From assembly GCA_037444005.1 (NCBI GenBank), contig JBBING010000026.1, positions 1 to 25,964 of the forward strand: a stretch of DNA of 25,964 nt. The letters run 5' to 3'. Under the pieces are notes generated by a model. That model saw only the letters and a program-made list of their open reading frames with translations, had not been told where the DNA came from and did not search any database. The position numbers and the translations under genes are program-made. Numbering within the stretch: position 1 is the first letter of the stretch; every line of letters starts with the position of its first letter. This stretch comes from DATLZC01 sp037444005. Lineage in GTDB: Bacteria > Chloroflexota > Dehalococcoidia > DSTF01 > JACRBR01. This document shows, piece by piece, positions 7,375 to 13,931 of this stretch.

Positions 7375-7540
7375 ACTCCGGCGAGACCCCGTGTGCGGCA
7401 TGGAGGTCGACCCGAAGGAGGCGGCGGGCAAATCGCAGTTCGGCGAGTGGCTCTACGTCTTTTGCTCGAACCGCTGTAAAGAAGACTTCGACGCCGACCC
7501 GGTGAAGTACCTGCTGAAGAAGCGGCCGTCCGAGGTGTAG
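7364..7540 (+). CDS. Small YHS-domain protein (58 aa)
   Basis: ATG at 7364 with a strong GAGGAGGGA (7351-7359) upstream; stop TAG at 7538-7540. The protein is essentially one YHS domain: DPVCGMEVDP at 8-17, then YVFCSNRCKEDFDADPVKYL at 31-50. Cys11, Cys34 and Cys38 are the conserved thiols, as in YHS modules associated with heavy-metal P-type ATPases and copper/mercury handling. A free-standing YHS protein could be a small cytoplasmic metal-binding protein (inference). It overlaps the methyltransferase end by 11 nt, and its stop codon lies in the same reading frame as the following tlyA. Too short for most automatic cut-offs, but the motif makes it secure. Confidence 0.85.
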   Translation: MPIELRRDPVCGMEVDPKEAAGKSQFGEWLYVFCSNRCKEDFDADPVKYLLKKRPSEV

Positions 7541-7543
7541 CCA

Positions 7544-8296
7544 ACGTCCGACAGGAAGGTCCGGCTCGATGTCCTGCTCGTGCAGCGAGGGCTGGCCCCC
7601 AGCCGCGAGAAGGCGCAGGCCGCCATCCTCGCCGGTGACGTCACCGTCGACGGAGCGACCGTCACCCGCCCGGCCGCTCAGGTCCGACCCGACGCCGACG
7701 TCGCGCTGGCCGCGCCCCCGCGTTTCGTGAGCCGCGGCGGCGAGAAGCTCGACCACGCCCTCGAAGTCTTCGGGCTCGACGTGCGCGGGGTCGTCGCCCT
7801 CGACGTCGGCGCATCGACCGGGGGATTCACCGATTGCCTCCTCCAGCGGGGCGCCGCCCACGTGTACGCCGTCGACGTGGGATACGGCCAGCTCGACTAC
7901 CGGCTCCGCGGCGATCCCCGGGTCACCGTGCTCGAGCGGACGAACATCCGGCATCTCGAGGCGCTTCCCGGCGGCGTTCGCGCCGAGCTGGCCACGATCG
8001 ACGTCTCCTTCATCAGCCTCACGAAGGTGCTGGAGCCGGTGGCGCGGCTGCTGCGGCCGGGGTCCCCCATCGTGGCCCTCGTGAAGCCGCAGTTCGAGGC
8101 CCGGCGAGAAGAGGTGCGCCGCGGCGGCGTGGTGCGCGACCCCCAGGTGCACGCCGCCGTGCTCGGGCGGGTGGCGGCGTGGGCCGTCGAGCGCGGCTTC
8201 CGCATCCGCGGCCTCACGACGTCGCCGCTGCTCGGCCCGGCCGGGAATCGCGAGTTTTTCCTTTTCCTGCGCGCGCCGGACGAACATCGGGACTGA
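7544..8296 (+). CDS. tlyA: TlyA-family rRNA 2'-O-methyltransferase (probable ACG start)
   Basis: About 250 aa: an N-terminal S4 RNA-binding domain (RLDVLLVQRGLAPSREKAQ...) followed by an FtsJ-like methyltransferase domain with SAM motif ALDVGASTGGFTD. Candidate catalytic residues are Lys68 (GGEKLDHAL), Asp153 (IDVSFISL) and Lys181 (VKPQFEA). TlyA methylates ribose 2'-OH in 16S/23S rRNA; many members were first annotated as hemolysin A. The first ordinary start codon is GTG at 7580, but that would delete the conserved RLDVLL of the S4 domain. The frame is open back to the YHS stop at 7538. An ACG at 7544 lies 6 nt after a GAGGTG site (7532-7537), so ACG initiation, or an ATG-to-ACG sequence error, is the best explanation. 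Start inferred; gene identity firm. Confidence 0.85.
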   Translation, partial: TSDRKVRLDVLLVQRGLAPSREKAQAAILAGDVTVDGATVTRPAAQVRPDADVALAAPPRFVSRGGEKLDHALEVFGLDVRGVVALDVGASTGGFTDCLLQRGAAHVYAVDVGYGQLDYRLRGDPRVTVLERTNIRHLEALPGGVRAELATIDVSFISLTKVLEPVARLLRPGSPIVALVKPQFEARREEVRRGGVVRDPQVHAAVLGRVAAWAVERGFRIRGLTTSPLLGPAGNREFFLFLRAPDEHRD

Positions 8297-8325
8297 CCCG
8301 GCGTGCGGACCGGCGCAACGTGCGT

Positions 8326-8331
8326 TATGCT
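8326..8331 (+). promoter_or_regulatory. Possible -10 element before nadK
   Basis: TATGCT in the 67-bp gap before nadK, the same hexamer as in the amidase promoter. It would give a leader of about 26 nt. No clear -35 or TG extension, so this is weak. Confidence 0.35.
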
Positions 8332-8363
8332 CACTTCGTCCCGCGCCGGTCGCGAGCGGTCGC

Positions 8364-9257
8364 ATGAACAAGATCGGCATCGTGTACCACCCCAAGCTCG
8401 AGGCGGCCCGCCGGCTCGCCGAAGAGCTGCGCGCGCTCGCCGCACAGGACGTCCCCGATGTCTGGGTTGGGGACGCCTGGGACGAGCGCGCCACCCACGA
8501 GCACACGCCGGGAACCGACCTGCTCGTCTGCGTCGGCGGCGACGGGACTGTGCTGCGCGGGGCGCGCGCCACCGTCCCGTACGACACGCTCCTGCTCGGG
8601 GTGAACATGGGACGCCTGGGATTCCTCACCGAGCTCGACCCCGCGGGCGCCCTCGCACGCCTGCCCGATGTCATCCGGGGCGAGGGACGCGTCGAGGCGC
8701 GCGCCATGCTGCGGGTCGAGGCGCGCACCGCCGCCGGGGAGGCGCACTTCCATGCCCTCAACGACGCCGTCGTGGGCCGCGCGTCGCTCGGCCACACGGT
8801 CCACCTCGCGGTCGCCGTCAACGGGACGCCCATCGCAGACCTCCGCGCCGACGGCCTGATCGTGGCCACGGCCACGGGCAGCTCGGCATACTCGCTCTCG
8901 GCGGGCGGACCCATCCTCCACCCGGAGTCGAAGCATCTCCTTCTGACGCCGCTCGCTCCGCACATGGCCGCCCGCAACTCGATGGTCCTGCCGCCCGAGT
9001 CGACCGTCACCGTTCGCCTGGCGGACGGCCAGGCGGCCTCGCTGAGCGTCGACGGTGAAGCCAACCTCGAGTTGACGCAGAGCGACGAGGTCGAGGTCGC
9101 CCTCAGCCCTCACGTCGCGCGATTCGTCCGTCTGAGCGACCCGGCGGAGTTCCTCCGCCATATCGCGCAGCGCCTGGGCTGGCTGCGCGCGCCGTCCACG
9201 CAGGAGGGCGAGACCGCCTTCCGGTTCGCGCCTGCGCTCTGGGGGGCGTCGGCATGA
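8364..9257 (+). CDS. nadK: NAD kinase
   Basis: 297 aa. It phosphorylates NAD(H) to NADP(H) using ATP in the cytoplasm. The hallmark GGDGT is at 58-62 (VCVGGDGTVLRGA), followed by GVNMGRLGFLTE (79-90), the NDAVVGR segment (133-139) that contacts the adenine ribose, and the glycine-rich ADGLIVATATGSSAYSLSAGGP loop region (162-183). PLAPH at 196-200 corresponds to the usual PICPH. Length is normal. The ATG at 8364 is the first codon of MNKIGIVYHP, a typical NadK N-terminus. tlyA followed by nadK is a common bacterial order (often with recN, absent here). The downstream acetyltransferase start overlaps the stop codon (ATGA). Confidence 0.93.
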   Translation: MNKIGIVYHPKLEAARRLAEELRALAAQDVPDVWVGDAWDERATHEHTPGTDLLVCVGGDGTVLRGARATVPYDTLLLGVNMGRLGFLTELDPAGALARLPDVIRGEGRVEARAMLRVEARTAAGEAHFHALNDAVVGRASLGHTVHLAVAVNGTPIADLRADGLIVATATGSSAYSLSAGGPILHPESKHLLLTPLAPHMAARNSMVLPPESTVTVRLADGQAASLSVDGEANLELTQSDEVEVALSPHVARFVRLSDPAEFLRHIAQRLGWLRAPSTQEGETAFRFAPALWGASA

Positions 9258-9733
9258 CTACCCGCTCCCGCGTCGATCTCGCTGTCGTCAAAGCGCGCCC
9301 GGAGGACGCCCCCGCGATCCATGACCTCGTGAACGAATTCGCGCGGCGCGGCGAAATGCTCCCGCGGACCATGGGCGAGATCTACGAAAACCTGCGGGAC
9401 TTCTTCGTCGTTCGCGACGGCGGCCAGGTCATCGCCTGCGCGGCGCTGCACATCCTGTGGGAAGATCTCGCTGAAGTGAAGTCGCTGGCCGTCGCCGAGG
9501 AGCGTCAGGGCGAAGGGCTCGGCGCCGCGCTCGTCGAGGCCTGCGTCGAAGAAGCGAAGGCGCTCGGCCTCGCGACCGTGTTCGCCCTCACCTACCGGCC
9601 GGGCTTTTTCGAGCGCCTCGGCTTCGAGCAGGCCGACGTCATGACCCTGCCGCGCAAGGTCTGGAACGAGTGCTACCGCTGTCCGAAGTTCCCGGGTTGC
9701 AACGAAATCGCCATGGTGCGGGCCCTGCGGTGA
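9254..9733 (+). CDS. GNAT N-acetyltransferase, short-form N-acetylglutamate synthase-like
   Basis: 159 aa single GNAT domain. The acetyl-CoA pyrophosphate loop is EERQGEGLGAALV (about 83-95; Q/RxxGxG/A type). The flanking segments GEMLPRTMGEIYENLRDFFV, LHILWEDLAEVKSLAV, FFERLGFE and PRKVWNECYRCPKFPGCNE match the free-standing short ArgA (S-NAGS) branch, which acetylates glutamate in the first step of arginine synthesis. The C-terminal cysteines (CYRCPKFPGC) are a recurrent feature of that branch. The family call is firm; the substrate is inferred from resemblance, and no other arg gene is nearby. ATG overlaps the nadK TGA by 4 nt (ATGA), and its own stop overlaps the next GTG (GTGA), so three genes are translationally coupled. 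Confidence 0.85.
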   Translation: MTTRSRVDLAVVKARPEDAPAIHDLVNEFARRGEMLPRTMGEIYENLRDFFVVRDGGQVIACAALHILWEDLAEVKSLAVAEERQGEGLGAALVEACVEEAKALGLATVFALTYRPGFFERLGFEQADVMTLPRKVWNECYRCPKFPGCNEIAMVRALR

Positions 9734-10281
9734 ACGACGCATCGCCCTTCCCCGTCGCCTCCAGCCAGCGAGTCTTCTCCGGCGTCCTCATCAACCTCCG
9801 GGTGGACGAGCTCGCGCTGCCCAACGGCCGCCGCGGACGGCGCGAGGTCGTCGAACACCCCGGCGGCGTCACCATCGTTCCCCTCCTCGACGACGGGCGA
9901 CTGCTGCTCGTCCGGCAGTACCGCCATCCGGCCGGCCGGGCGCTGATCGAGTTTCCCGCCGGCGGCCTCGACCCCGGCGAGGAGCCGCTCGCGTGCGCGG
10001 CCCGCGAGCTGCAGGAGGAGGTCGGATATCGGGCCGAGCGGCTCGAGAAGCTGGGCGGCTTCTTCCTCGCGCCGGGGTACGACACCGAATACCAGCACGC
10101 GTTTCTCGCGGAGGGCCTGACCCCGGCCGAGATGCGCCCGGACGACGATGAGGTCATCGAGGTGACGCCGCTCACCGCGCCGCAGCTCCTCGAGGCGGCC
10201 GAATCGGGCGGCATCGAAGACGCCAAGACGCTCGCGGCGCTGTTCTTGCTCTGGCGCAGGCGGCCCGAGCTCTTCGCCTGA
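9730..10281 (+). CDS. Nudix hydrolase, ADP-ribose pyrophosphatase type
   Basis: 183 aa from GTG 9730, which overlaps the previous stop (GTGA). The Nudix box is complete at residues 78-100: G-x5-E-x7-REL-x-EE-x-GY (PAGGLDPGEEP...RELQEEVGY). The upstream VVEHPGGVTIVPLLDDGRLLLVRQYRHPAGRALIEFPAG region is typical of NudF/ADPRase enzymes, which cleave ADP-ribose to AMP and ribose 5-phosphate with Mg2+ held by the box glutamates. Neighbouring nadK makes an NAD(P)-turnover link plausible (inference). A longer frame reaching upstream to 9670 lies inside the acetyltransferase gene and was rejected as the start. Confidence 0.88.
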   Translation: MNDASPFPVASSQRVFSGVLINLRVDELALPNGRRGRREVVEHPGGVTIVPLLDDGRLLLVRQYRHPAGRALIEFPAGGLDPGEEPLACAARELQEEVGYRAERLEKLGGFFLAPGYDTEYQHAFLAEGLTPAEMRPDDDEVIEVTPLTAPQLLEAAESGGIEDAKTLAALFLLWRRRPELFA

Positions 10282-10284
10282 GGG

Positions 10285-11076
10285 ATGAGGCCCTACCGCT
10301 GGCCTCTCCGGCACATGCTTCCGTGGCTCGTGGACGTCGTCCTCGGGCGGAAGCGGTCCTTCTCCGCGGACTCGCGGCTCGTCGTATTCCGGTACAACCA
10401 GCCGCCCGTCATCGAAGGCGTCGAGCACATCCCCCGGAGCGGGCCAGTCATCATCGTGGGCAATCACCTCGATCGCCCGGAGGTGATGATGGCGTTCGCG
10501 GGGATGGCGGCGTCGGTGGCCGTGGCCGAGGCGCGACCCGAGCGCCCCGAGGTGCACTGGACCATCACGGCCGAGCGGCGGCAGCGCGTCGGTCCCGTGA
10601 GCATCCCCCGCGCCGTCGTCCGATGGCTCTTCGAGCGCATCGCCCGCATGTACGACTTCGCGCTCATGGAGCCGGGCGCGCCCTTCGTGATGCAGCGCGC
10701 CGCGGCCATGCGCGAGCTGGAGGAGGCCATCCAGCGGGACGACGCGGTCGGCCTGATGCCCGAAGCCGGCGGCGACGGCGTGCTGCGTCATCCGCGGCCG
10801 GGGAGCGGACTCTTCCTCGCACGGTTGAGCGCAGGGCGCGTGCCCATTCTCCCGCTGGCGCTGTTCGTCCAGGGCGATCGACTCGTCGTGCGGTTCGGCC
10901 CCACGTTCACGCTCGAGGCTCCTCCCGAGCCCGGCGACGAACGGGCGCGCGACCGCGTGCTGAGCGAGCGGGTCATGACGGCCATCGGCCGGCTCCTCCC
11001 GCCCGAGTGGCGCGGTGTCTACCGGGAGGCCATCGAGCGGCCAGAGGGCATGGACGAGAACATGACTTCCGGTTGA
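10285..11076 (+). CDS. PlsC-like lysophospholipid acyltransferase family protein with altered motif I
   Basis: 263 aa. It has the layout of 1-acyl-glycerol-3-phosphate acyltransferases: an N-terminal hydrophobic stretch, motif I in IIVGNHLDRPEVMMAF (56-71), a motif III-like GLMPEAGGDGV (156-166) and a VPILPLALF strand (186-194). The family normally has NHxxxxD. Here His61 is followed five residues on by Glu66 (HLDRPE), an HX4E variant, and the usual FPEGTRS is MPEAGGDG, so substrate or activity may differ. Likely peripheral or anchored at the cytoplasmic membrane face. The ATG lies 3 nt after the Nudix stop with a GAGGG overlapping that stop. The next promoter's -35 overlaps this gene's stop codon. 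Confidence 0.75.
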   Translation: MRPYRWPLRHMLPWLVDVVLGRKRSFSADSRLVVFRYNQPPVIEGVEHIPRSGPVIIVGNHLDRPEVMMAFAGMAASVAVAEARPERPEVHWTITAERRQRVGPVSIPRAVVRWLFERIARMYDFALMEPGAPFVMQRAAAMRELEEAIQRDDAVGLMPEAGGDGVLRHPRPGSGLFLARLSAGRVPILPLALFVQGDRLVVRFGPTFTLEAPPEPGDERARDRVLSERVMTAIGRLLPPEWRGVYREAIERPEGMDENMTSG

Positions 11077-11101
11077 ACCAACAGCGGGGGGTCCGTAGAC
11101 T
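11073..11101 (+). promoter_or_regulatory. Sigma70-type promoter for the sdh operon
   Basis: TTGAAC (11073-11078), a 17-bp spacer, then TAGACT (11096-11101). This is the clearest -35/-10 pair in the window. The -35 overlaps the stop codon of the acyltransferase gene. Predicted start near 11108 would leave a leader of roughly 150 nt before sdhA. Confidence 0.6.
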
Positions 11102-11172
11102 AGAATTTGCAAGCTGGACTGCGAGTTCCGGGATGCCCATGTTATGAGCTCTGGCGTGTACTCCCGCACTGA

Positions 11173-11211
11173 GAACAGCGCATGCCGCCGCGGGCGGCAT
11201 GTATTCTGTTC
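11173..11211. promoter_or_regulatory. Large interrupted palindrome in the sdh leader
   Basis: Inner arms CATGCCGCC (11181-11189) and GGCGGCATG (11193-11201) form a perfect 9-bp stem with a GCG loop. Outer arms GAACAG (11173-11178) and CTGTTC (11206-11211) pair perfectly across a 2/4-nt internal loop. It lies within the long leader, about 50 nt before the sdhA start codon, and no T-run follows. It could be an operator or an RNA hairpin controlling sdhA translation or transcription. Confidence 0.5.
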
Positions 11212-11261
11212 GCGACCCCTTCCGTTCGCGAGGTGACGCGCCGGGCCGAGGAGAGAGCGCC

Positions 11262-12950
11262 TTGCTTCGACACGAAGTGCTCGTCATCGGGGCCGGCCTC
11301 GCCGGCATGAGGGCGGCGATCGAGGCGGCCCGCAACGGCGCCGACGTCGCCATCATCACCAAGCTGCACCCCATGCGCAGCCACTCCGGCGCGGCCCAGG
11401 GCGGCATCAACGCTGCCCTCGGACCGGACGACTCGCCGGAGGCGCACGCCTTCGACACCGTCAAGGGAAGCGACTACCTCGCCGACCAGGACGCGGTCGA
11501 AATCTTCACCCGCGAAGCCCCCGGTGACATCATCGAGCTCGAGCGGATGGGTACGACCTTCAGCCGGCTCGAGGACGGAAAGATCGCGCAGCGGCCGTTC
11601 GGCGGCGCCGGCTTCCCGCGCACCTGCTACGTGGGCGACATTACCGGCCAGGCCATCCTCCACGTTGTCTACGAGCAGATCCTCAAGCTCGGCGTCAAGG
11701 TGTACGAGGAGTACTTCTGCACCTCGCTCATCGTGGACGACGGGGTCGTTCGCGGCGCCATCGCCCTCCCCATGGTCACGGGCGGCCTGGTGCCGATTCA
11801 GGCGAAAGCGGTCGTAATGGCGACGGGCGGCCTCGGCCGCGTCTACCAGCCCACGTCCAACGCCATCGCCTGCACAGGCGACGGCATGGCCATCGCCTAC
11901 CGGGCGGGCGCGCCGCTCCAGGACATGGAGTTCATGCAGTTCCATCCGACGACGCTGAAGGACTCGGGCGTGCTCATGACGGAAGGCGCGCGCGGCGAGG
12001 GCGGGTACCTGCTCAACAGGTTCGGCGAGCGCTTCATGGCCAAGTACGCCCCCAACAAGCTCGAGCTCGCCAGCCGCGACGTCGTCTCGCGCGCCGAACA
12101 GACGGAGATCGACGAGGGACGCGGCGTCGACGGCTGCGTCCTGCTCGACGTCCGCCACCTCGGCGAGAAAAAGATCAACGAGCGTCTGTGGCAGATCCGC
12201 GAGTTGGCGCTCGACCTGGCGAACACGGACATCGTGTACGAGCCCGTCAAGGTTCGGCCGGGCGCCCACTACGCCATGGGCGGCATCAAGACGGACGTCA
12301 ACGGGGCGTCGCCCCTCAAGGGGCTGTTCGCGGCAGGCGAGTGCGCTAACGTCAGCGTCCACGGCGCGAACCGGCTCGGCGGCAATTCGCTCCTCGAGAC
12401 CATCGTCTTCGGCCGGCGGGCCGGCGCCGCGGCCGCCGCCTACGCCCACGACACCCCCGACGGCAAGCCGCTCACCGAGGCGGTGCTCCAGCCCGACCTC
12501 GAACGGATCACGAACCTCTTCGAGCGCTCCCGCAACGGAAAGGGATCCAGCGAGCGGCCTGCGACGCTGCGCCGCGAACTCGGCGAGATGATGCGAGAGA
12601 AAGTGGGCATCTTCCGGACGCGGGAAGGGCTCGAGGAGGCGCTCGCGAAAATCATCGAACTCAAGCGGCGCTACGAGGCCATTACCCTCCAGCACACGGG
12701 CAAAGTCTTCAACACCGACCTCGTGAGCTACCTCGAACTGGGGTGCATGCTGGATGTGGCCCACACGATGGTGGCGGGCGCCCTGGCGCGCGAAGAGAGC
12801 CGCGGCGCGCACACCCGGCGGGACTTCCCCGAGCGGGACGATGAGAAGTGGCTCAAGCACACCCTCGCCTACTACACGCCCGAGGGGCCGCGACTCGACT
12901 ACGCTCCCGTCACCATCATCCGCTGGCAGCCGGAAGTGAGGACGTACTGA
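11262..12950 (+). CDS. sdhA: Succinate dehydrogenase/fumarate reductase flavoprotein subunit
   Basis: 562 aa from TTG 11262, which follows GAGGAGAG by a good distance. The ATG at 11199 lies inside the leader palindrome and would add 21 unlike residues before the FAD fold. FAD site: VLVIGAGLAG at residues 6-15. The covalent-flavin histidine region is MRSHSGAAQGG with His41. Substrate-site signatures are EFMQFHPTTL, MTEGARGEGGYLLN, GAHYAMGGI and NRLGGNSLLE. It oxidises succinate to fumarate, or the reverse, passing electrons to SdhB. The C-terminal part (LARVESRGAHTRRDFPERDD-like segment) is normal. sdhB starts at the overlapping TGATG. Direction cannot be read from sequence, but the operon is of class E. 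Confidence 0.93.
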   Translation: MLRHEVLVIGAGLAGMRAAIEAARNGADVAIITKLHPMRSHSGAAQGGINAALGPDDSPEAHAFDTVKGSDYLADQDAVEIFTREAPGDIIELERMGTTFSRLEDGKIAQRPFGGAGFPRTCYVGDITGQAILHVVYEQILKLGVKVYEEYFCTSLIVDDGVVRGAIALPMVTGGLVPIQAKAVVMATGGLGRVYQPTSNAIACTGDGMAIAYRAGAPLQDMEFMQFHPTTLKDSGVLMTEGARGEGGYLLNRFGERFMAKYAPNKLELASRDVVSRAEQTEIDEGRGVDGCVLLDVRHLGEKKINERLWQIRELALDLANTDIVYEPVKVRPGAHYAMGGIKTDVNGASPLKGLFAAGECANVSVHGANRLGGNSLLETIVFGRRAGAAAAAYAHDTPDGKPLTEAVLQPDLERITNLFERSRNGKGSSERPATLRRELGEMMREKVGIFRTREGLEEALAKIIELKRRYEAITLQHTGKVFNTDLVSYLELGCMLDVAHTMVAGALAREESRGAHTRRDFPERDDEKWLKHTLAYYTPEGPRLDYAPVTIIRWQPEVRTY

Positions 12951-13927
12951 TGCAGGTCACCCTGAAGGTCAAGCGTTTCGACCCCGAGACCGGGGCCCCG
13001 CCGGCGTTCGCCGACTACACCATCGACGTCCCCGATCACGCCACCGTCCTGGATTCGCTGCTCCAGGTCCGCGACTACGTGGACGGGAGCCTCGCGCTCC
13101 GGTGCTCCTGCCGCAGCGCCATCTGCGGCTCCTGCTCGATGCGCATCAATGGCCGCGCGCGCCTCGCCTGCAAGACCAAGGTCATCGACATGGCCCGCGA
13201 CGGGGACCCCGTGGTCGTCGAGCCGATGGGCAACATGCCCGTTCTCAAGGACCTCGTGGTCGACATGGAGTCGTTCTGGGCGAAGGTACGGCAGATCAAG
13301 CCGTGGCTGCAGCCCGTGGGCCCCAAGCCGGAGCGCGAGTACCTGGTCTCCCACGAGGCCATGATGGACCTCTCGAAGGTGATGAACTGCATCCTGTGCG
13401 GGGCCTGCGTGTCCGACTGCACGGTGCTCGAGGTCGACAAGTCGTTCATCGCCCCGGCGGCGCTGGCGAAGGCCTATCGCTTCGTCGGCGACCCGCGCGA
13501 CGGGATGCAGCTCGAACGGCTCCGCGAGTACAGCCAGTACGGCGGCATCTGGGACTGCACCCGGTGCAACATGTGCGTCGAGGTCTGCCCGAAGGGTGTG
13601 GCGCCGATGGACCGCATCATGCAGATGCGGGCCATGGCCATCGAAGCCGGCCTGCGCAACAACACGGGCGCGCGGCACACCCTCGCGTTCACCGCCTCGG
13701 TCGAGGAGACGGGACGGTTGAACGAGGCGCTGCTGGTGCCGCGGTCGCTGGGCTTCTTCAACATCCCGGCGTTGCTCAAGGAAGCGCCGACGGCGCTGCG
13801 CTTCCTGCGCAGGGGGAAGCTGCCCATGCGCCAGCTCTTCCCGCCCCTCGAGCGCAAGATCCCCGGGATCCGGCAGGTTCGCCGCATCTTCCAGAAGTAC
13901 GAGGCTCACGCAAAGACGGAGGTCTGA
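12950..13927 (+). CDS. sdhB: Succinate dehydrogenase iron-sulfur subunit, class E-like with extra cysteine
   Basis: 325 aa, longer than the roughly 240 aa of classical SdhB because of a C-terminal extension after about 240. The plant-type [2Fe-2S] is at Cys54, Cys59, Cys62 and Cys74 (CRSAICGSC...LAC). The ferredoxin domain has Cys147/150/153/157 (CILCGACVSDC) and Cys203/206/209/213 (CTRCNMCVEVCPKG). Classical SdhB has only C-x5-C-x3-CP in the second set, giving a [3Fe-4S] centre. Here Cys206 is an additional cysteine, which favours a second [4Fe-4S], as in class E enzymes. ATG 12950 overlaps the sdhA stop (TGATG). Electrons from SdhA should pass through this subunit to the CCG-domain protein encoded 4 bp downstream. 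Confidence 0.92.
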   Translation: MQVTLKVKRFDPETGAPPAFADYTIDVPDHATVLDSLLQVRDYVDGSLALRCSCRSAICGSCSMRINGRARLACKTKVIDMARDGDPVVVEPMGNMPVLKDLVVDMESFWAKVRQIKPWLQPVGPKPEREYLVSHEAMMDLSKVMNCILCGACVSDCTVLEVDKSFIAPAALAKAYRFVGDPRDGMQLERLREYSQYGGIWDCTRCNMCVEVCPKGVAPMDRIMQMRAMAIEAGLRNNTGARHTLAFTASVEETGRLNEALLVPRSLGFFNIPALLKEAPTALRFLRRGKLPMRQLFPPLERKIPGIRQVRRIFQKYEAHAKTEV

Positions 13928-13931
13928 CGGG

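Noticed and set aside
7133..9064. 643-codon minus-strand open frame
   Set aside because: It runs antisense to tlyA and nadK, whose conserved motifs are unmistakable; a codon-bias shadow of high-GC genes.
11199..11261. ATG 11199 as the sdhA start
   Set aside because: It lies inside the leader palindrome, has no ribosome binding site, and adds 21 residues not typical of the FAD-domain start; TTG 11262 follows GAGGAGAG.
11142..12860. 572-codon minus-strand open frame
   Set aside because: Antisense to sdhA; a shadow frame with biased composition.
12848..12949. Upstream extension of sdhB into sdhA
   Set aside because: The family starts at MQVTLKVKRF; ATG 12950 overlaps the sdhA stop as TGATG.
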